DNA of 64,000 nt, taken from NCBI GenBank assembly GCA_035274845.1, contig DATENU010000009.1, forward strand, positions 186,001 to 250,000. The letters run 5' to 3'. A program made the translations under genes and the position numbers. The stretch's first letter is position 1. Every line of letters starts with the position of its first letter. The notes below the pieces were generated by a model that was given only the letters and a program-made list of their open reading frames with translations, was not told the DNA's origin and searched no databases. This DNA comes from Chthoniobacterales bacterium. GTDB lineage: Bacteria; Verrucomicrobiota; Verrucomicrobiia; Chthoniobacterales; UBA10450. This document shows positions 26,409 through 33,243 of this stretch, in pieces.

Positions 26409-26651
26409 TCACTTCTCGATCCCGAGCAGCCACTCGACAGGAACGCCCAGGGCCTTCGACAGAGCTTTCAATTCGTAGTCGAGAACACTCCGAATGCCCG
26501 ATTCAATCTTTGATACTCCCGCGCGATCAATCGTTACCCCCAAGGCAGCGAGTTGTCCCGACAGCTCGTCCTGCGTTAGGGAAGGCTTTCGCTTGGCGCG
26601 GGCATCACGGACGCGATCGCCAATAATGTTCAGCGGCTTCGGTGCAGACAT
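26409..26651 (-). CDS. XRE-family regulator of the DUF2075 module
   Basis: 80 residues from ATG 26651: an Xre helix-turn-helix (IGDRVRDARAKRKPSLTQDE, LAALGVTIDRAGVSKIESG) with the C-terminal VPVEWLLG typical of small phage/RM controller proteins. The helicase-nuclease gene begins 6 bases after its stop. A perfect dyad 38 bases upstream (26689-26705) is the likely binding site, giving autoregulated expression as for C-proteins of restriction systems. Confidence 0.85.
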   Translation of the reverse strand: MSAPKPLNIIGDRVRDARAKRKPSLTQDELSGQLAALGVTIDRAGVSKIESGIRSVLDYELKALSKALGVPVEWLLGIEK

Positions 26652-26688
26652 CTTGCCGCGGAAGCTACCAGGCCTGCCAAGCACGCCG

Positions 26689-26705
26689 TGTTCTAGTTTA
26701 GAACA
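26689..26705. promoter_or_regulatory. Perfect inverted repeat, probable operator of the XRE-DUF2075 operon
   Basis: TGTTCTA-GTT-TAGAACA has 7-bp perfect arms and a 3-bp centre. It lies just upstream of the XRE start, in a position suited to repression or activation. The minus strand has TAAACT-type promoter-like sequence within it. Confidence 0.6.
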
Positions 26706-26965
26706 TCGCTATTACACGCCAAAGAGCCGGGCAGGGTTTGGCAACCTAAGTTTGAGCGCGGTGTCGCGTGTGATCGGCTCGTCACGCGAACGGTGCGCGA
26801 AGCTTACTGGCGCGTGGTGCGGATTTGGGAATGTCAGCTCAGCGCAAAGAAGGCAGAGCGAACAATTGGTCGAATCGAGCGAGCATTATGCATAATGCTC
26901 CCCAAAAGCGGAAACATGAAGCTAGCGGCCCGAAAGCGCCGCGGTTAGCGTTTAGACGCCCTGCT

Positions 26966-27183
26966 TCAACGGCGAAGGCGTTCCTTCAGTTGATCAATCG
27001 TGGAAAATTGCACTTCACCGGCCTCAACCTTCGCCTCCCGGGCGGCGAGAACTTGAACATGCCACACGGCGATTCGATCTTCTCCGGATCTTTTGAAAGC
27101 GAGGCCCACAGCCACTCCATCGCTTCGAGCCGTTCTGCCGTGCTCAGCCGCGATCCTTCCTCTTTCAGTTCAAGCACGCTCAC
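26966..27183 (-). pseudogene. Frameshifted addiction-module antitoxin (TIGR02574 type)
   Basis: The N-terminal frame (GTG 27183) reads LSTAERLEAMEWLWASLSKD, like the intact antitoxin at 28905-29114. At the codons for SP(A)WHV one base is missing, after which the other frame continues with VLAAREAKVEAGEVQFSTID and LKERLRR to a stop at 26966-26968. So this is a paralogue inactivated by a 1-bp deletion (or a sequencing error). No RelE/ParE toxin gene accompanies it. The ~260 bases to its left (26706-26965) hold nothing I recognise. Confidence 0.75.
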
Positions 27184-27267
27184 AAACGGATCTTGTCAGA
27201 CACGGCGCGAGCGCTCAAGGAGTTCGACCGGTTCAAGCCAACACGGTCGCGATGCGGATTGTGTGAT

Positions 27268-28488
27268 CTACTCGTAGTACCAGCGAACGCGCATAGTTTG
27301 CAGCGAGGAATTGAAAGTAACGCTCGCTCGAGAAGACGGACGAAACGCCTCCTCATCATCCTCATTTCTGATAGGGGCGCCAAACTCTGTTTCCCACGCC
27401 CCTTTTGATTGGGTAATGAGCCGAAAATAGCGCTCGGTAACACCGACCTTTTTGAGTGGATCGATTCCCTCTCTCGATACTTCAACAATCTTAACCTTTC
27501 CTTTTGACGAACCCTCCGTCCCAACCACCACTCTGAAATAACCTCCGAAATACAACCATTCTTTTCCGAGGTTATCAGTATCATCGGATTCAGGCTTCCC
27601 GAATTTCCCGAGAACATCCTCTTCACTGGCGCCATAGGATAAGCCCGCAAATTTGTCCAACCGATGATCGCTTTCATCACCTGCTACAGGCGATCCGGAG
27701 GGCTTCGGTCCCGACGGGCGCGTGATTCGTTCGCTCCTGCCCCCAAGAAGCTGCTCGATCTCATCCGCACTCCAGTCATAAATCTTATTGCGATTGACCT
27801 GAAAGGCCTGTTCAGGTGAGCCGAACTTTGCCTGTGATCCGGCGAGTAATCCGGCAGAGACAGCTTCGTATCGCTGTTTCGGCGTCCCGTGGTGTTGGGG
27901 AGAATTGAAGATGTAATCGCCCAAGTCGTACCCCATTTTTTTCGCGATGCTGCTGATTCGCTCGATCTCCCCGTAAAGCCCCCCCTTTTCCAGCGCGTCC
28001 TTTTGCTCTTTTAGGCGCATACCTACCCAATACCCCCCGAGCATATCGGCCTGTAATTCCAAACGCGGCCCGCCCGTGATTTGTTTCCCTCGCTCTTTTA
28101 GGATGCGAAACTGAAACTCGTGAGAATATTCGTGTGCAACGACGAATCCTCCAGCTTGAAAAGCGAACCCTTGCCCACTGCGCGCCGTCAGTTGGTCGAT
28201 CAATGGCTGGCCCAGATAAACTTCACCCGAAGGCTCAGCAAAAGCGTTCATCGCATCGCACAGATAAACTTCACTCTGAACTCCTAAGCGGTGTTGCCAC
28301 AGCTTCTCTTCGGCCAAAAGCCGCACGCAAGACACGTTGGCCGGCGGCAGCCTGTACGATCGAATGTTCCCGCCGCCCATGCCGGCGCTGAGCGACAGGC
28401 AACCGACCTGATCGTCGGCAAGAACTTCCGAGAACGCCACGGCCGAAACCAGCGCTGCGACAAGGACGTTGGGGGTAATTGATATCAC
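27268..28488 (-). CDS. Exported zinc metalloprotease-like protein (HExxH)
   Basis: 406 residues with a signal peptide (1-24). Zinc site: H119-E-Y-S-H123 in VVAHEYSHEFQF, with E144-L-Q-A-D148 downstream, the layout of neutral zinc peptidases such as the YpfJ/M48-like groups. After ~210 residues comes a proline-rich linker (RPSGPKPSGSP) and a C-terminal domain (LSYGASEEDVLGKFGKPES) resembling SmpA/OmlA-like modules. Base composition is somewhat more A/T-rich than the genes around it. No obvious partner; it sits between two antitoxin loci and may be accessory. Confidence 0.75.
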   Translation of the reverse strand: MISITPNVLVAALVSAVAFSEVLADDQVGCLSLSAGMGGGNIRSYRLPPANVSCVRLLAEEKLWQHRLGVQSEVYLCDAMNAFAEPSGEVYLGQPLIDQLTARSGQGFAFQAGGFVVAHEYSHEFQFRILKERGKQITGGPRLELQADMLGGYWVGMRLKEQKDALEKGGLYGEIERISSIAKKMGYDLGDYIFNSPQHHGTPKQRYEAVSAGLLAGSQAKFGSPEQAFQVNRNKIYDWSADEIEQLLGGRSERITRPSGPKPSGSPVAGDESDHRLDKFAGLSYGASEEDVLGKFGKPESDDTDNLGKEWLYFGGYFRVVVGTEGSSKGKVKIVEVSREGIDPLKKVGVTERYFRLITQSKGAWETEFGAPIRNEDDEEAFRPSSRASVTFNSSLQTMRVRWYYE

Positions 28489-28677
28489 GCGTTCTCTGAC
28501 GCCTTCCGCATCTCATTCAGCACCGCATTTGCCCGCGCAACAAGCGCAAAATTGAAGACTGTCAGCGCTGCCGATTACGGCCGGATATTCCCGGACGTGC
28601 TTATCCGTATCGCCGCGATCGCTTGAGCAGTGACGAGTGACCCACCACGGCGGGTTCGTCTGAATGCGAACGTGTGA

Positions 28678-28708
28678 CCCGCCTCCGCAATGGCTTCGGC
28701 GTGGCAGG
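28678..28708 (+). repeat. 31-bp REP-like hairpin, copy 4
   Basis: CCCGCCTCCGCAATGGC...CGTGGCAGG, preceded by GTGTGA and followed by CGAGTGTGAC. Confidence 0.65.
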
Positions 28709-28738
28709 CGAGTGTGACGTGAGGTCGGAGGGGAAACG

Positions 28739-28768
28739 ACCGCGGATTACACGGATGTCACGGATGGG
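28739..28768 (+). repeat. GCGGATTACACGGATG-type intergenic repeat
   Basis: A 30-bp element with internal CGGAT repeats, matching the minus strand of 13404-13431 and the two halves at 19121-19137 and 19171-19181. Confidence 0.55.
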
Positions 28769-28825
28769 AGGGAGTTTAGGGTGGACTGATCGGCCGCTCG
28801 TGCCTCCTCAAAAGGGAGCCAGTGA

Positions 28826-28856
28826 CCTGCCTTCGCGGAAGCTTCGGCGTGGCAGG
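28826..28856 (+). repeat. 31-bp REP-like hairpin, copy 5
   Basis: CCTGCCTTCGCGGAAGC...CGTGGCAGG. Outer arms CCTGCC/GGCAGG pair perfectly. Flanked by AGTGAC and GAGTGAC. Confidence 0.7.
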
Positions 28857-28904
28857 TGAGTGACGTGTGACAATTGAAGAGAGCGCACTCATTGACAACC
28901 TGCT

Positions 28905-29114
28905 TCAACGGCGAAGGCGTTTCTTTAGTTGGTCGATCGTGAGAAATTGTGCTTCGCCCGCGTCCACCTTCGCCTGGCGTCCAGCGAGGACCCTAACGTG
29001 CCATGCCGGTGATTCAACCTGCGTGGGATCTTTGGACAGGGCCGCCCAAAGCAATTCCATCGCTTCCAAGCGCTCTGGAGTGCTGAGGCGGAACACCTCC
29101 GTTTTCAGATTCAC
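28905..29114 (-). CDS. Addiction-module component (TIGR02574-type antitoxin), 69 residues
   Basis: The sequence FRLSTPERLEAMELLWAALS, then a central AWHVRVLAGRQAKVDAGE and a basic C-terminus LTIDQLKKRLRR, is the standard small antitoxin of RelE/ParE pairs. Here the usual toxin gene is missing. Instead it follows hicB by 2 bases, making a third gene of a hicA-hicB operon. A frameshifted paralogue lies at 26966-27183. Confidence 0.82.
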   Translation of the reverse strand: MNLKTEVFRLSTPERLEAMELLWAALSKDPTQVESPAWHVRVLAGRQAKVDAGEAQFLTIDQLKKRLRR

Positions 29115-29116
29115 CG

Positions 29117-29329
29117 CTAGACGTGGGCGAGTTTGCCCCGTGGCTCGGGAATCGGCCGGCCAAGTTTACGCGCAGTTTCGATCCATTCCGCAATGACGAC
29201 CTCGGCGTTTGCCACGGCTTCCGCGTAGGTTTGGCCATCTGCCAGGCATCCGGGCAGCTCCGGAACTTCCACAACGAAACTATCGTCGTCTTTGCTCCAG
29301 TAAATGATCAGCTCGTAGCGCGTTGTCAT
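29117..29329 (-). CDS. hicB: HicB-family antitoxin
   Basis: 70 residues: YELIIYWSKDDDSFVVEVPE, LPGCLADGQTYAEAVANAE and IAEWIETARKLGRPIPEP are the conserved HicB core (a degenerate RNase H fold). No C-terminal DNA-binding domain is present, so operator binding would need another partner. ATG 29329 overlaps the hicA stop (ATGA). Confidence 0.92.
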   Translation of the reverse strand: MTTRYELIIYWSKDDDSFVVEVPELPGCLADGQTYAEAVANAEVVIAEWIETARKLGRPIPEPRGKLAHV

Positions 29330-29580
29330 TCGACGTCGATCTTATACTTCAAAAGCACTTCACGCACCTGTTTTACTTGATACGGCTTGGCCTTGCCGTT
29401 GCGCGGCTGGACGTTGATGATCTCCACGACTCCCTCCCGAAAGTAGATTCGGTGACTTCCTTTGCCCCAGCGCATTTGAAAGCCCGCTCGCTCCAGGATG
29501 TAACAAAGATCCGCGAAGTCGAAATTCTTGTCCGATGTGCCACCAAGAATCTTTGCGACAAGTTTTTCCGCTTTGCTCAT
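29326..29580 (-). CDS. hicA: HicA-family mRNA interferase toxin
   Basis: 84 residues, dsRBD-like fold. LCYILERAGFQMRWGKGSHR contains the catalytic G-S-H, and the C-terminus KPYQVKQVREVLLKYKIDVE is typical. HicA cleaves mRNA in a translation-independent way; HicB neutralises it. ATG 29580 lies next to a C-rich stretch without a clear ribosome site. First gene of the three-gene operon. Confidence 0.9.
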   Translation of the reverse strand: MSKAEKLVAKILGGTSDKNFDFADLCYILERAGFQMRWGKGSHRIYFREGVVEIINVQPRNGKAKPYQVKQVREVLLKYKIDVE

Positions 29581-29664
29581 GGGGGAGCAGATTGGCGGCG
29601 CCTAGAAATTAGCGCACGCAGTCGTCATTTCATCCGGTCAAAAAAAGTGACGAGTGACATGTGA

Positions 29665-29695
29665 CCCGCCTTCACGAAGGTTTCGGCGTGGCAGG
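29665..29695 (+). repeat. 31-bp REP-like hairpin, copy 6
   Basis: CCCGCCTTCACGAAGGT...CGTGGCAGG between hicA and korB, flanked by GTGACGAGTGAC and CGAGTGACGAG. Confidence 0.65.
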
Positions 29696-29714
29696 CGAGT
29701 GACGAGAGAGAACA

Positions 29715-30704
29715 TTACTTCATCCGATCGAAAGTCTTTTGGAGCAATGCGAGATCGGATGGGTTGCCGAGTTTCTCCCGGGTGGTGTCGATCCACTTTT
29801 TCTCGAGGGCGTTTTTGGTGGGACGATCGCTTTCGTAGAAGACGCCGAAGACGCCGGGGAAAGGCAGCGTTGCCAGCTTGTAGGCGGCGAGCTCGTCGGT
29901 GACGTCGTGGCGGAGCTCGTCTTCTGGGGTGTTGTCCCATTTCTTTTCCTCGATCAGCTCGAAGGCGCCGCCTTTGCGCGGGTTCGCGGGGTCGAAGGCG
30001 CCGGGGAAAAATTCGACGCATTCGCTGAGGCATTCGATGACGCTAAAGCCCTGGTGGTCCATGGCGCGCTCGATCATCTGGATCATGTGGTTGACCTGGG
30101 TAGCGTGCGTCCGCGCGATGAACGTGGCGCCGGCGCTGATGAGTTGTTTCATCGGGTTCACCGGATGGTCGATGGCGCCGGTCGGGTCGGTCTTGGATTT
30201 GAAACCAATGGGCGAGGTGGGCGAGGTCTGTTTCTTCGTCAGGCCGTAGACGAAGTTGTCCATGATGAAGTACGTCAGGTTAATGTTCTTGCGCGCGCCG
30301 TGATTGAGATGGTTGCCGCCGATCGAGAAGCCGTCGCCGTCCCCGCCGAAGAGGAAGACGTGCAGGTCGGGCCGGGCCAGGCTGATGCCGGAAGCGAGCG
30401 GGACGGCGCGGCCGTGAATGAAATGGGCGCCGTAGCCGTTCACGAAATAGGGGAAACGCGAGGAACAACCGATCCCCGCCAGGGTGACGATCTTCTCGTG
30501 ATCGAGCTGCCGTTTCTCGATGACTTTGTAATAGGAAGCGAGCACGGCGAAGTCGCCGCAGCCGGGACACCAGGTCGGGTGATCGGCGGTGATCGCTTTC
30601 TTGGTGACTTTTTCGCGGACGAACTCGAGAACGGCGGTGGCGGCCTCGGTGGCCGCGGCGGAGCCGTTTCCGTTCGGTGATGGCGGGTTGGTTTCGGTGC
30701 TCAC
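29715..30704 (-). CDS. korB: 2-oxoacid:ferredoxin oxidoreductase, beta subunit (KorB-like)
   Basis: 329 residues. HPTWCPGCGDF (42-52) and G-I-G-C-S-S-R (~78-84) supply iron-sulfur/TPP-region cysteines; FGGDGDGFSIGGNHLNHGAR is the thiamine diphosphate and Mg2+ motif (GDG...N). The subunit binds TPP and, with KorA, oxidises 2-oxoglutarate or a related 2-oxoacid to the acyl-CoA while reducing ferredoxin. The first ~32 residues are a low-complexity extension. Last gene of the korA - small protein - korB set. Confidence 0.92.
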   Translation of the reverse strand: MSTETNPPSPNGNGSAAATEAATAVLEFVREKVTKKAITADHPTWCPGCGDFAVLASYYKVIEKRQLDHEKIVTLAGIGCSSRFPYFVNGYGAHFIHGRAVPLASGISLARPDLHVFLFGGDGDGFSIGGNHLNHGARKNINLTYFIMDNFVYGLTKKQTSPTSPIGFKSKTDPTGAIDHPVNPMKQLISAGATFIARTHATQVNHMIQMIERAMDHQGFSVIECLSECVEFFPGAFDPANPRKGGAFELIEEKKWDNTPEDELRHDVTDELAAYKLATLPFPGVFGVFYESDRPTKNALEKKWIDTTREKLGNPSDLALLQKTFDRMK

Positions 30705-30712
30705 GAGGATAG

Positions 30713-30755
30713 TTGAGAGTTAATAGTTGAGTGTTGAGAGTTGGTGGAATTCGCG
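30713..30755. repeat. Low-complexity AGTTGAG repeat in the kor spacer
   Basis: Units of the form GTTGAGAGTTAATAGTTGAG occur head to tail just upstream of korB. Function unknown; it lies in the untranslated region between two cotranscribed genes. Confidence 0.45.
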
Positions 30756-30759
30756 GAGC

Positions 30760-30987
30760 TCATTTCTGGTTCTCCGCGTCGCCGGTGATCGCGATCTCTG
30801 CGCCTTCGGCGCGTTCGCCGGGCGGATGTTTGGTGTGATCGGCGAGACCGGATGACGCCTTCTCAGCCTCGGTCCCAGGCTTGGTCGGCGTGTTGTCGCC
30901 GGCGCGATCGACGGCGTCGGGGACCTTCGCGGCGGCGCGCTCCGCCCCTTCAATAATGTCGGTCTTTTTCTCGGGTTCAGTGCTCAT
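30760..30987 (-). CDS. Small hydrophilic protein between korA and korB, 75 residues
   Basis: From ATG 30987: MSTEPEKKTDIIEGAERAAA followed by a Lys/Glu/Gly/Pro-rich chain with no hydrophobic core, probably disordered. It begins like korB (MSTE). It may be a small cotranscribed subunit or a spurious frame. I know no family for it. Confidence 0.5.
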   Translation of the reverse strand: MSTEPEKKTDIIEGAERAAAKVPDAVDRAGDNTPTKPGTEAEKASSGLADHTKHPPGERAEGAEIAITGDAENQK

Positions 30988-31006
30988 CGAAAAAACAGAC
31001 GGGGAA

Positions 31007-31103
31007 AACGTCCAACGCCCAACGTCCAACGCCCAACGTCGAAGTCAGAGCAAGCAACCGTCCTCGTTCGATATTCGGCGTTCGGTGTTGGGCGTTGGGC
31101 GTT
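31007..31103. repeat. Inverted repeat made of CCAACG(C/T) units
   Basis: The left arm (31007-31040) repeats CCAACGCCCAACGT about three times; the right arm (31075-31103) is GTTGGGCGTTGGGCGTTC, its complement. A ~34-base loop lies between. It could fold into a long imperfect stem in the korA-korB message. Confidence 0.55.
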
Positions 31104-31120
31104 CTCTTTGTGCATGTGAA

Positions 31121-33109
31121 TTACCCAACTCCTTGGGAAACGATTTCTTTCAAGGTCTTCACGTTCTCGCCTGAGGTATCGGCATGGACGATCGGAAGGC
31201 CTTCGCGCGGAATATTTCGAGCGGCGAACGAGCGGCCCTCGAACACGCGTTCGAGGATTTCTTTCACCCGGAAGGTGAGGCCGTCGGTCTTGGTGGCGCT
31301 TTCGATTTTTGGCTCGCAATAACGGGCGCGCAGGAGGGTGGCCAGCTGGCCGAAGCCGTAAATGCCCTGGTCGTTCATCTCGACGACGACGACGCGCTGG
31401 AATTTCGCGAAGATTTTTTCGAGACCGTTGGGTAACGGATGGATATGTCGGAGATGGAGCGCGCCGGCTTTCTCGCCATGTTCGCGCGCCAGTTTCACGG
31501 CGTCGTGGATCGGGCCGTAGGTGGAACCCCAGCCGACGAGCAGGGTGCGGCCTTCCTGGTCGCCATAAACTTCCGGAACCGGAATTTCCTCGGCGAGTTT
31601 GCGCAGTTTGTTGCGACGCTTCGCAGTCATCGCCATGTGCATCTTCGGGCTGCCGGTCGGGTGGCCCATCTCGTCGTGCTCGAGCCCGGAGATGAGCGGA
31701 TATTTTCCGTCCAGCATTGGCGAGCCGGGCGGCACATGTTGCGTGATCTGGTCGACGGCGTACGGCTTGAACCCGGCCGGGCGTGGCGAGAGATCGAGTT
31801 TCGGATCGACCATCAAATCCTTCAGGTGCGGCTCGTCGAACGCTTCGATCCGGGTCGCGAGCGAAGTGTCGCTCAAGATGAAAACCGGCGTGCTGTATTT
31901 GCGCGCGATCCGGGCGGCTTCGAGCGAAATGTAAAAACAATCTTCTACCGTCGCGGCGGCGAGGACGACGCGCGGGCTGTCGCCGTGTCCGCCGTAAATG
32001 GCCTGGAAAAGATCGCTCTGCTCGACGTTCGTCGGCAGGCCGGTGCTCGGTCCACCGCGTTGCACGTTGATAATGATGAGCGGCATTTCCGACATCGAGG
32101 CCCAGCCGATCGCTTCGGTCTTGAGCGAAATGCCGGGTCCGGCGCTGCCGGTGACCGCGAGATAACCCGATAACGAAAATCCCAGCGCCAACGAGACGGC
32201 GCCGAGTTCGTCCTCCGCCTGGACGAAGATACCACCGTATTTTGCTAACTCGGTTCGCAGGATTTCCATGACGGACGACCAGGGCGTGATCGGGTAGCCG
32301 GCGCCGTAACGCACGCCGGCGGCGATCAGCCCATAGGCGAGCGCCTGATTGCCATCCATCGTGATCTGGGCGCGATCGCCTACCTTCGGCGTGAGCCTCT
32401 CAAATTTATACTGCTTCGTCAGGACGTTGCCGACCGGGTAGGCGTAACCGGCGGTGAACGCCATGATGGCGGTGTTGGCAATGCTCGAATCTTTGCCGGC
32501 GAATTTCTCTTTGATCAGGGTCGTGAGTTTCTCGACGTCGAGGTGAAAGATTTTCGCGATCAGGCCAAGGATGAAAATGTTTTTCCCCTTGTCCTTGGCC
32601 GTGCCGCCGAGCGCTTCGACGGTCAGGCCGGTGATCGGCACGCCGACGTAAACGAAACGTTTGTCGTCGAGGTCGGGCTGGACGTTATCGGAATCGTAAA
32701 GGAGGACACCGCCTTCTTTCAGAAAGCCGATGTGGTCCTGGTAACTGTGTTGATAAAACGCGACCAGGAAATCGGCTTCGTCGCCGGCGGAAAGGACTTC
32801 GCCGGTGCCCATGCGGACTTGGAAAATCGAGGGACCGCCGGAAATGGTGGCGGGGATCGTCATGTAGGTCATGACATCCTGGTCGCTCCGGCCGGCGAGG
32901 CGGGCGAGGAACGCGCCGGCGCTCTGGATGCCGTCCTGCGAATTGCCCGCGAGCCGGATAACGGCATCGTGGATGCTTTCCGGGCGGAGATCGGCGCGGT
33001 CAGTGCCTGAACTGGAAGAAGGAGCAGCGGCGAGAGATCCGCGTTTGGCGGTGGGATCTTCCTTGCTGTTCGGAGCGTTGGTTTCTGGTGTGGTTGAGGT
33101 TTCGTTCAC
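31121..33109 (-). CDS. korA: 2-oxoacid:ferredoxin oxidoreductase, fused gamma-alpha subunit (KorA-like)
   Basis: 662 residues. After a disordered ~40-residue start, a gamma domain (~45-240; GNSQDGIQSAGAFLARL, the G-x-x-G-x-G-V-x-x-x-x-x-x-L region) is followed by the alpha pyrimidine-binding domain (YPITPWSSVMEIL; QAEDELGAVSLALGFSLSGY; GPGISLKTE) and a C-terminal transketolase-like domain. Fusion of gamma and alpha is usual in the KorA group of oxygen-tolerant bacteria. GTG 33109 is chosen since upstream codons fall into repeat DNA; GTG 33121 is an alternative. Pairs with KorB downstream. Confidence 0.9.
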   Translation of the reverse strand: MNETSTTPETNAPNSKEDPTAKRGSLAAAPSSSSGTDRADLRPESIHDAVIRLAGNSQDGIQSAGAFLARLAGRSDQDVMTYMTIPATISGGPSIFQVRMGTGEVLSAGDEADFLVAFYQHSYQDHIGFLKEGGVLLYDSDNVQPDLDDKRFVYVGVPITGLTVEALGGTAKDKGKNIFILGLIAKIFHLDVEKLTTLIKEKFAGKDSSIANTAIMAFTAGYAYPVGNVLTKQYKFERLTPKVGDRAQITMDGNQALAYGLIAAGVRYGAGYPITPWSSVMEILRTELAKYGGIFVQAEDELGAVSLALGFSLSGYLAVTGSAGPGISLKTEAIGWASMSEMPLIIINVQRGGPSTGLPTNVEQSDLFQAIYGGHGDSPRVVLAAATVEDCFYISLEAARIARKYSTPVFILSDTSLATRIEAFDEPHLKDLMVDPKLDLSPRPAGFKPYAVDQITQHVPPGSPMLDGKYPLISGLEHDEMGHPTGSPKMHMAMTAKRRNKLRKLAEEIPVPEVYGDQEGRTLLVGWGSTYGPIHDAVKLAREHGEKAGALHLRHIHPLPNGLEKIFAKFQRVVVVEMNDQGIYGFGQLATLLRARYCEPKIESATKTDGLTFRVKEILERVFEGRSFAARNIPREGLPIVHADTSGENVKTLKEIVSQGVG

Positions 33110-33158
33110 GCTGAAAAACACCTTAACGAAAGAGCGGCGCGAATCCACCGGCAATTGC

Positions 33159-33186
33159 CGAGGGGCGAGGGGCGAGGGGCGAGGGG
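33159..33186. repeat. Heptamer tandem repeat (CGAGGGG x4)
   Basis: Four perfect copies of CGAGGGG, followed by a decayed GGCGGAAG stretch to ~33210. It sits just upstream of korA. Confidence 0.7.
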
Positions 33187-33243
33187 AAAGGCGGAAGACG
33201 GAAGGCGGAGGGTCGCCGATCGAAACGATCAAGCCGGGAGGCG

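Larger units (their letters stand above)
28489..28904. other. 416-bp spacer with repeats
   Basis: Holds two 31-bp hairpins (28678-28708, 28826-28856) with a GCGGATTACACGGATG-type repeat (28739-28768) between them, and runs of GTGAC direct repeats. A short frame ending ADYGRIFPDVLIRIAAIA at ~28570-28625 has no start or relatives I know. No gene is supported. Confidence 0.6.

Noticed and set aside
29739-30680. 313-codon plus-strand frame opposite korB
   Set aside because: A shadow of korB; no ribosome site and no domain, while korB carries TPP and cysteine motifs.
33159-33210. Possible CRISPR array at the CGAGGGG tract
   Set aside because: Units of 7 bp without spacers are a simple tandem repeat; no cas genes are in the window.
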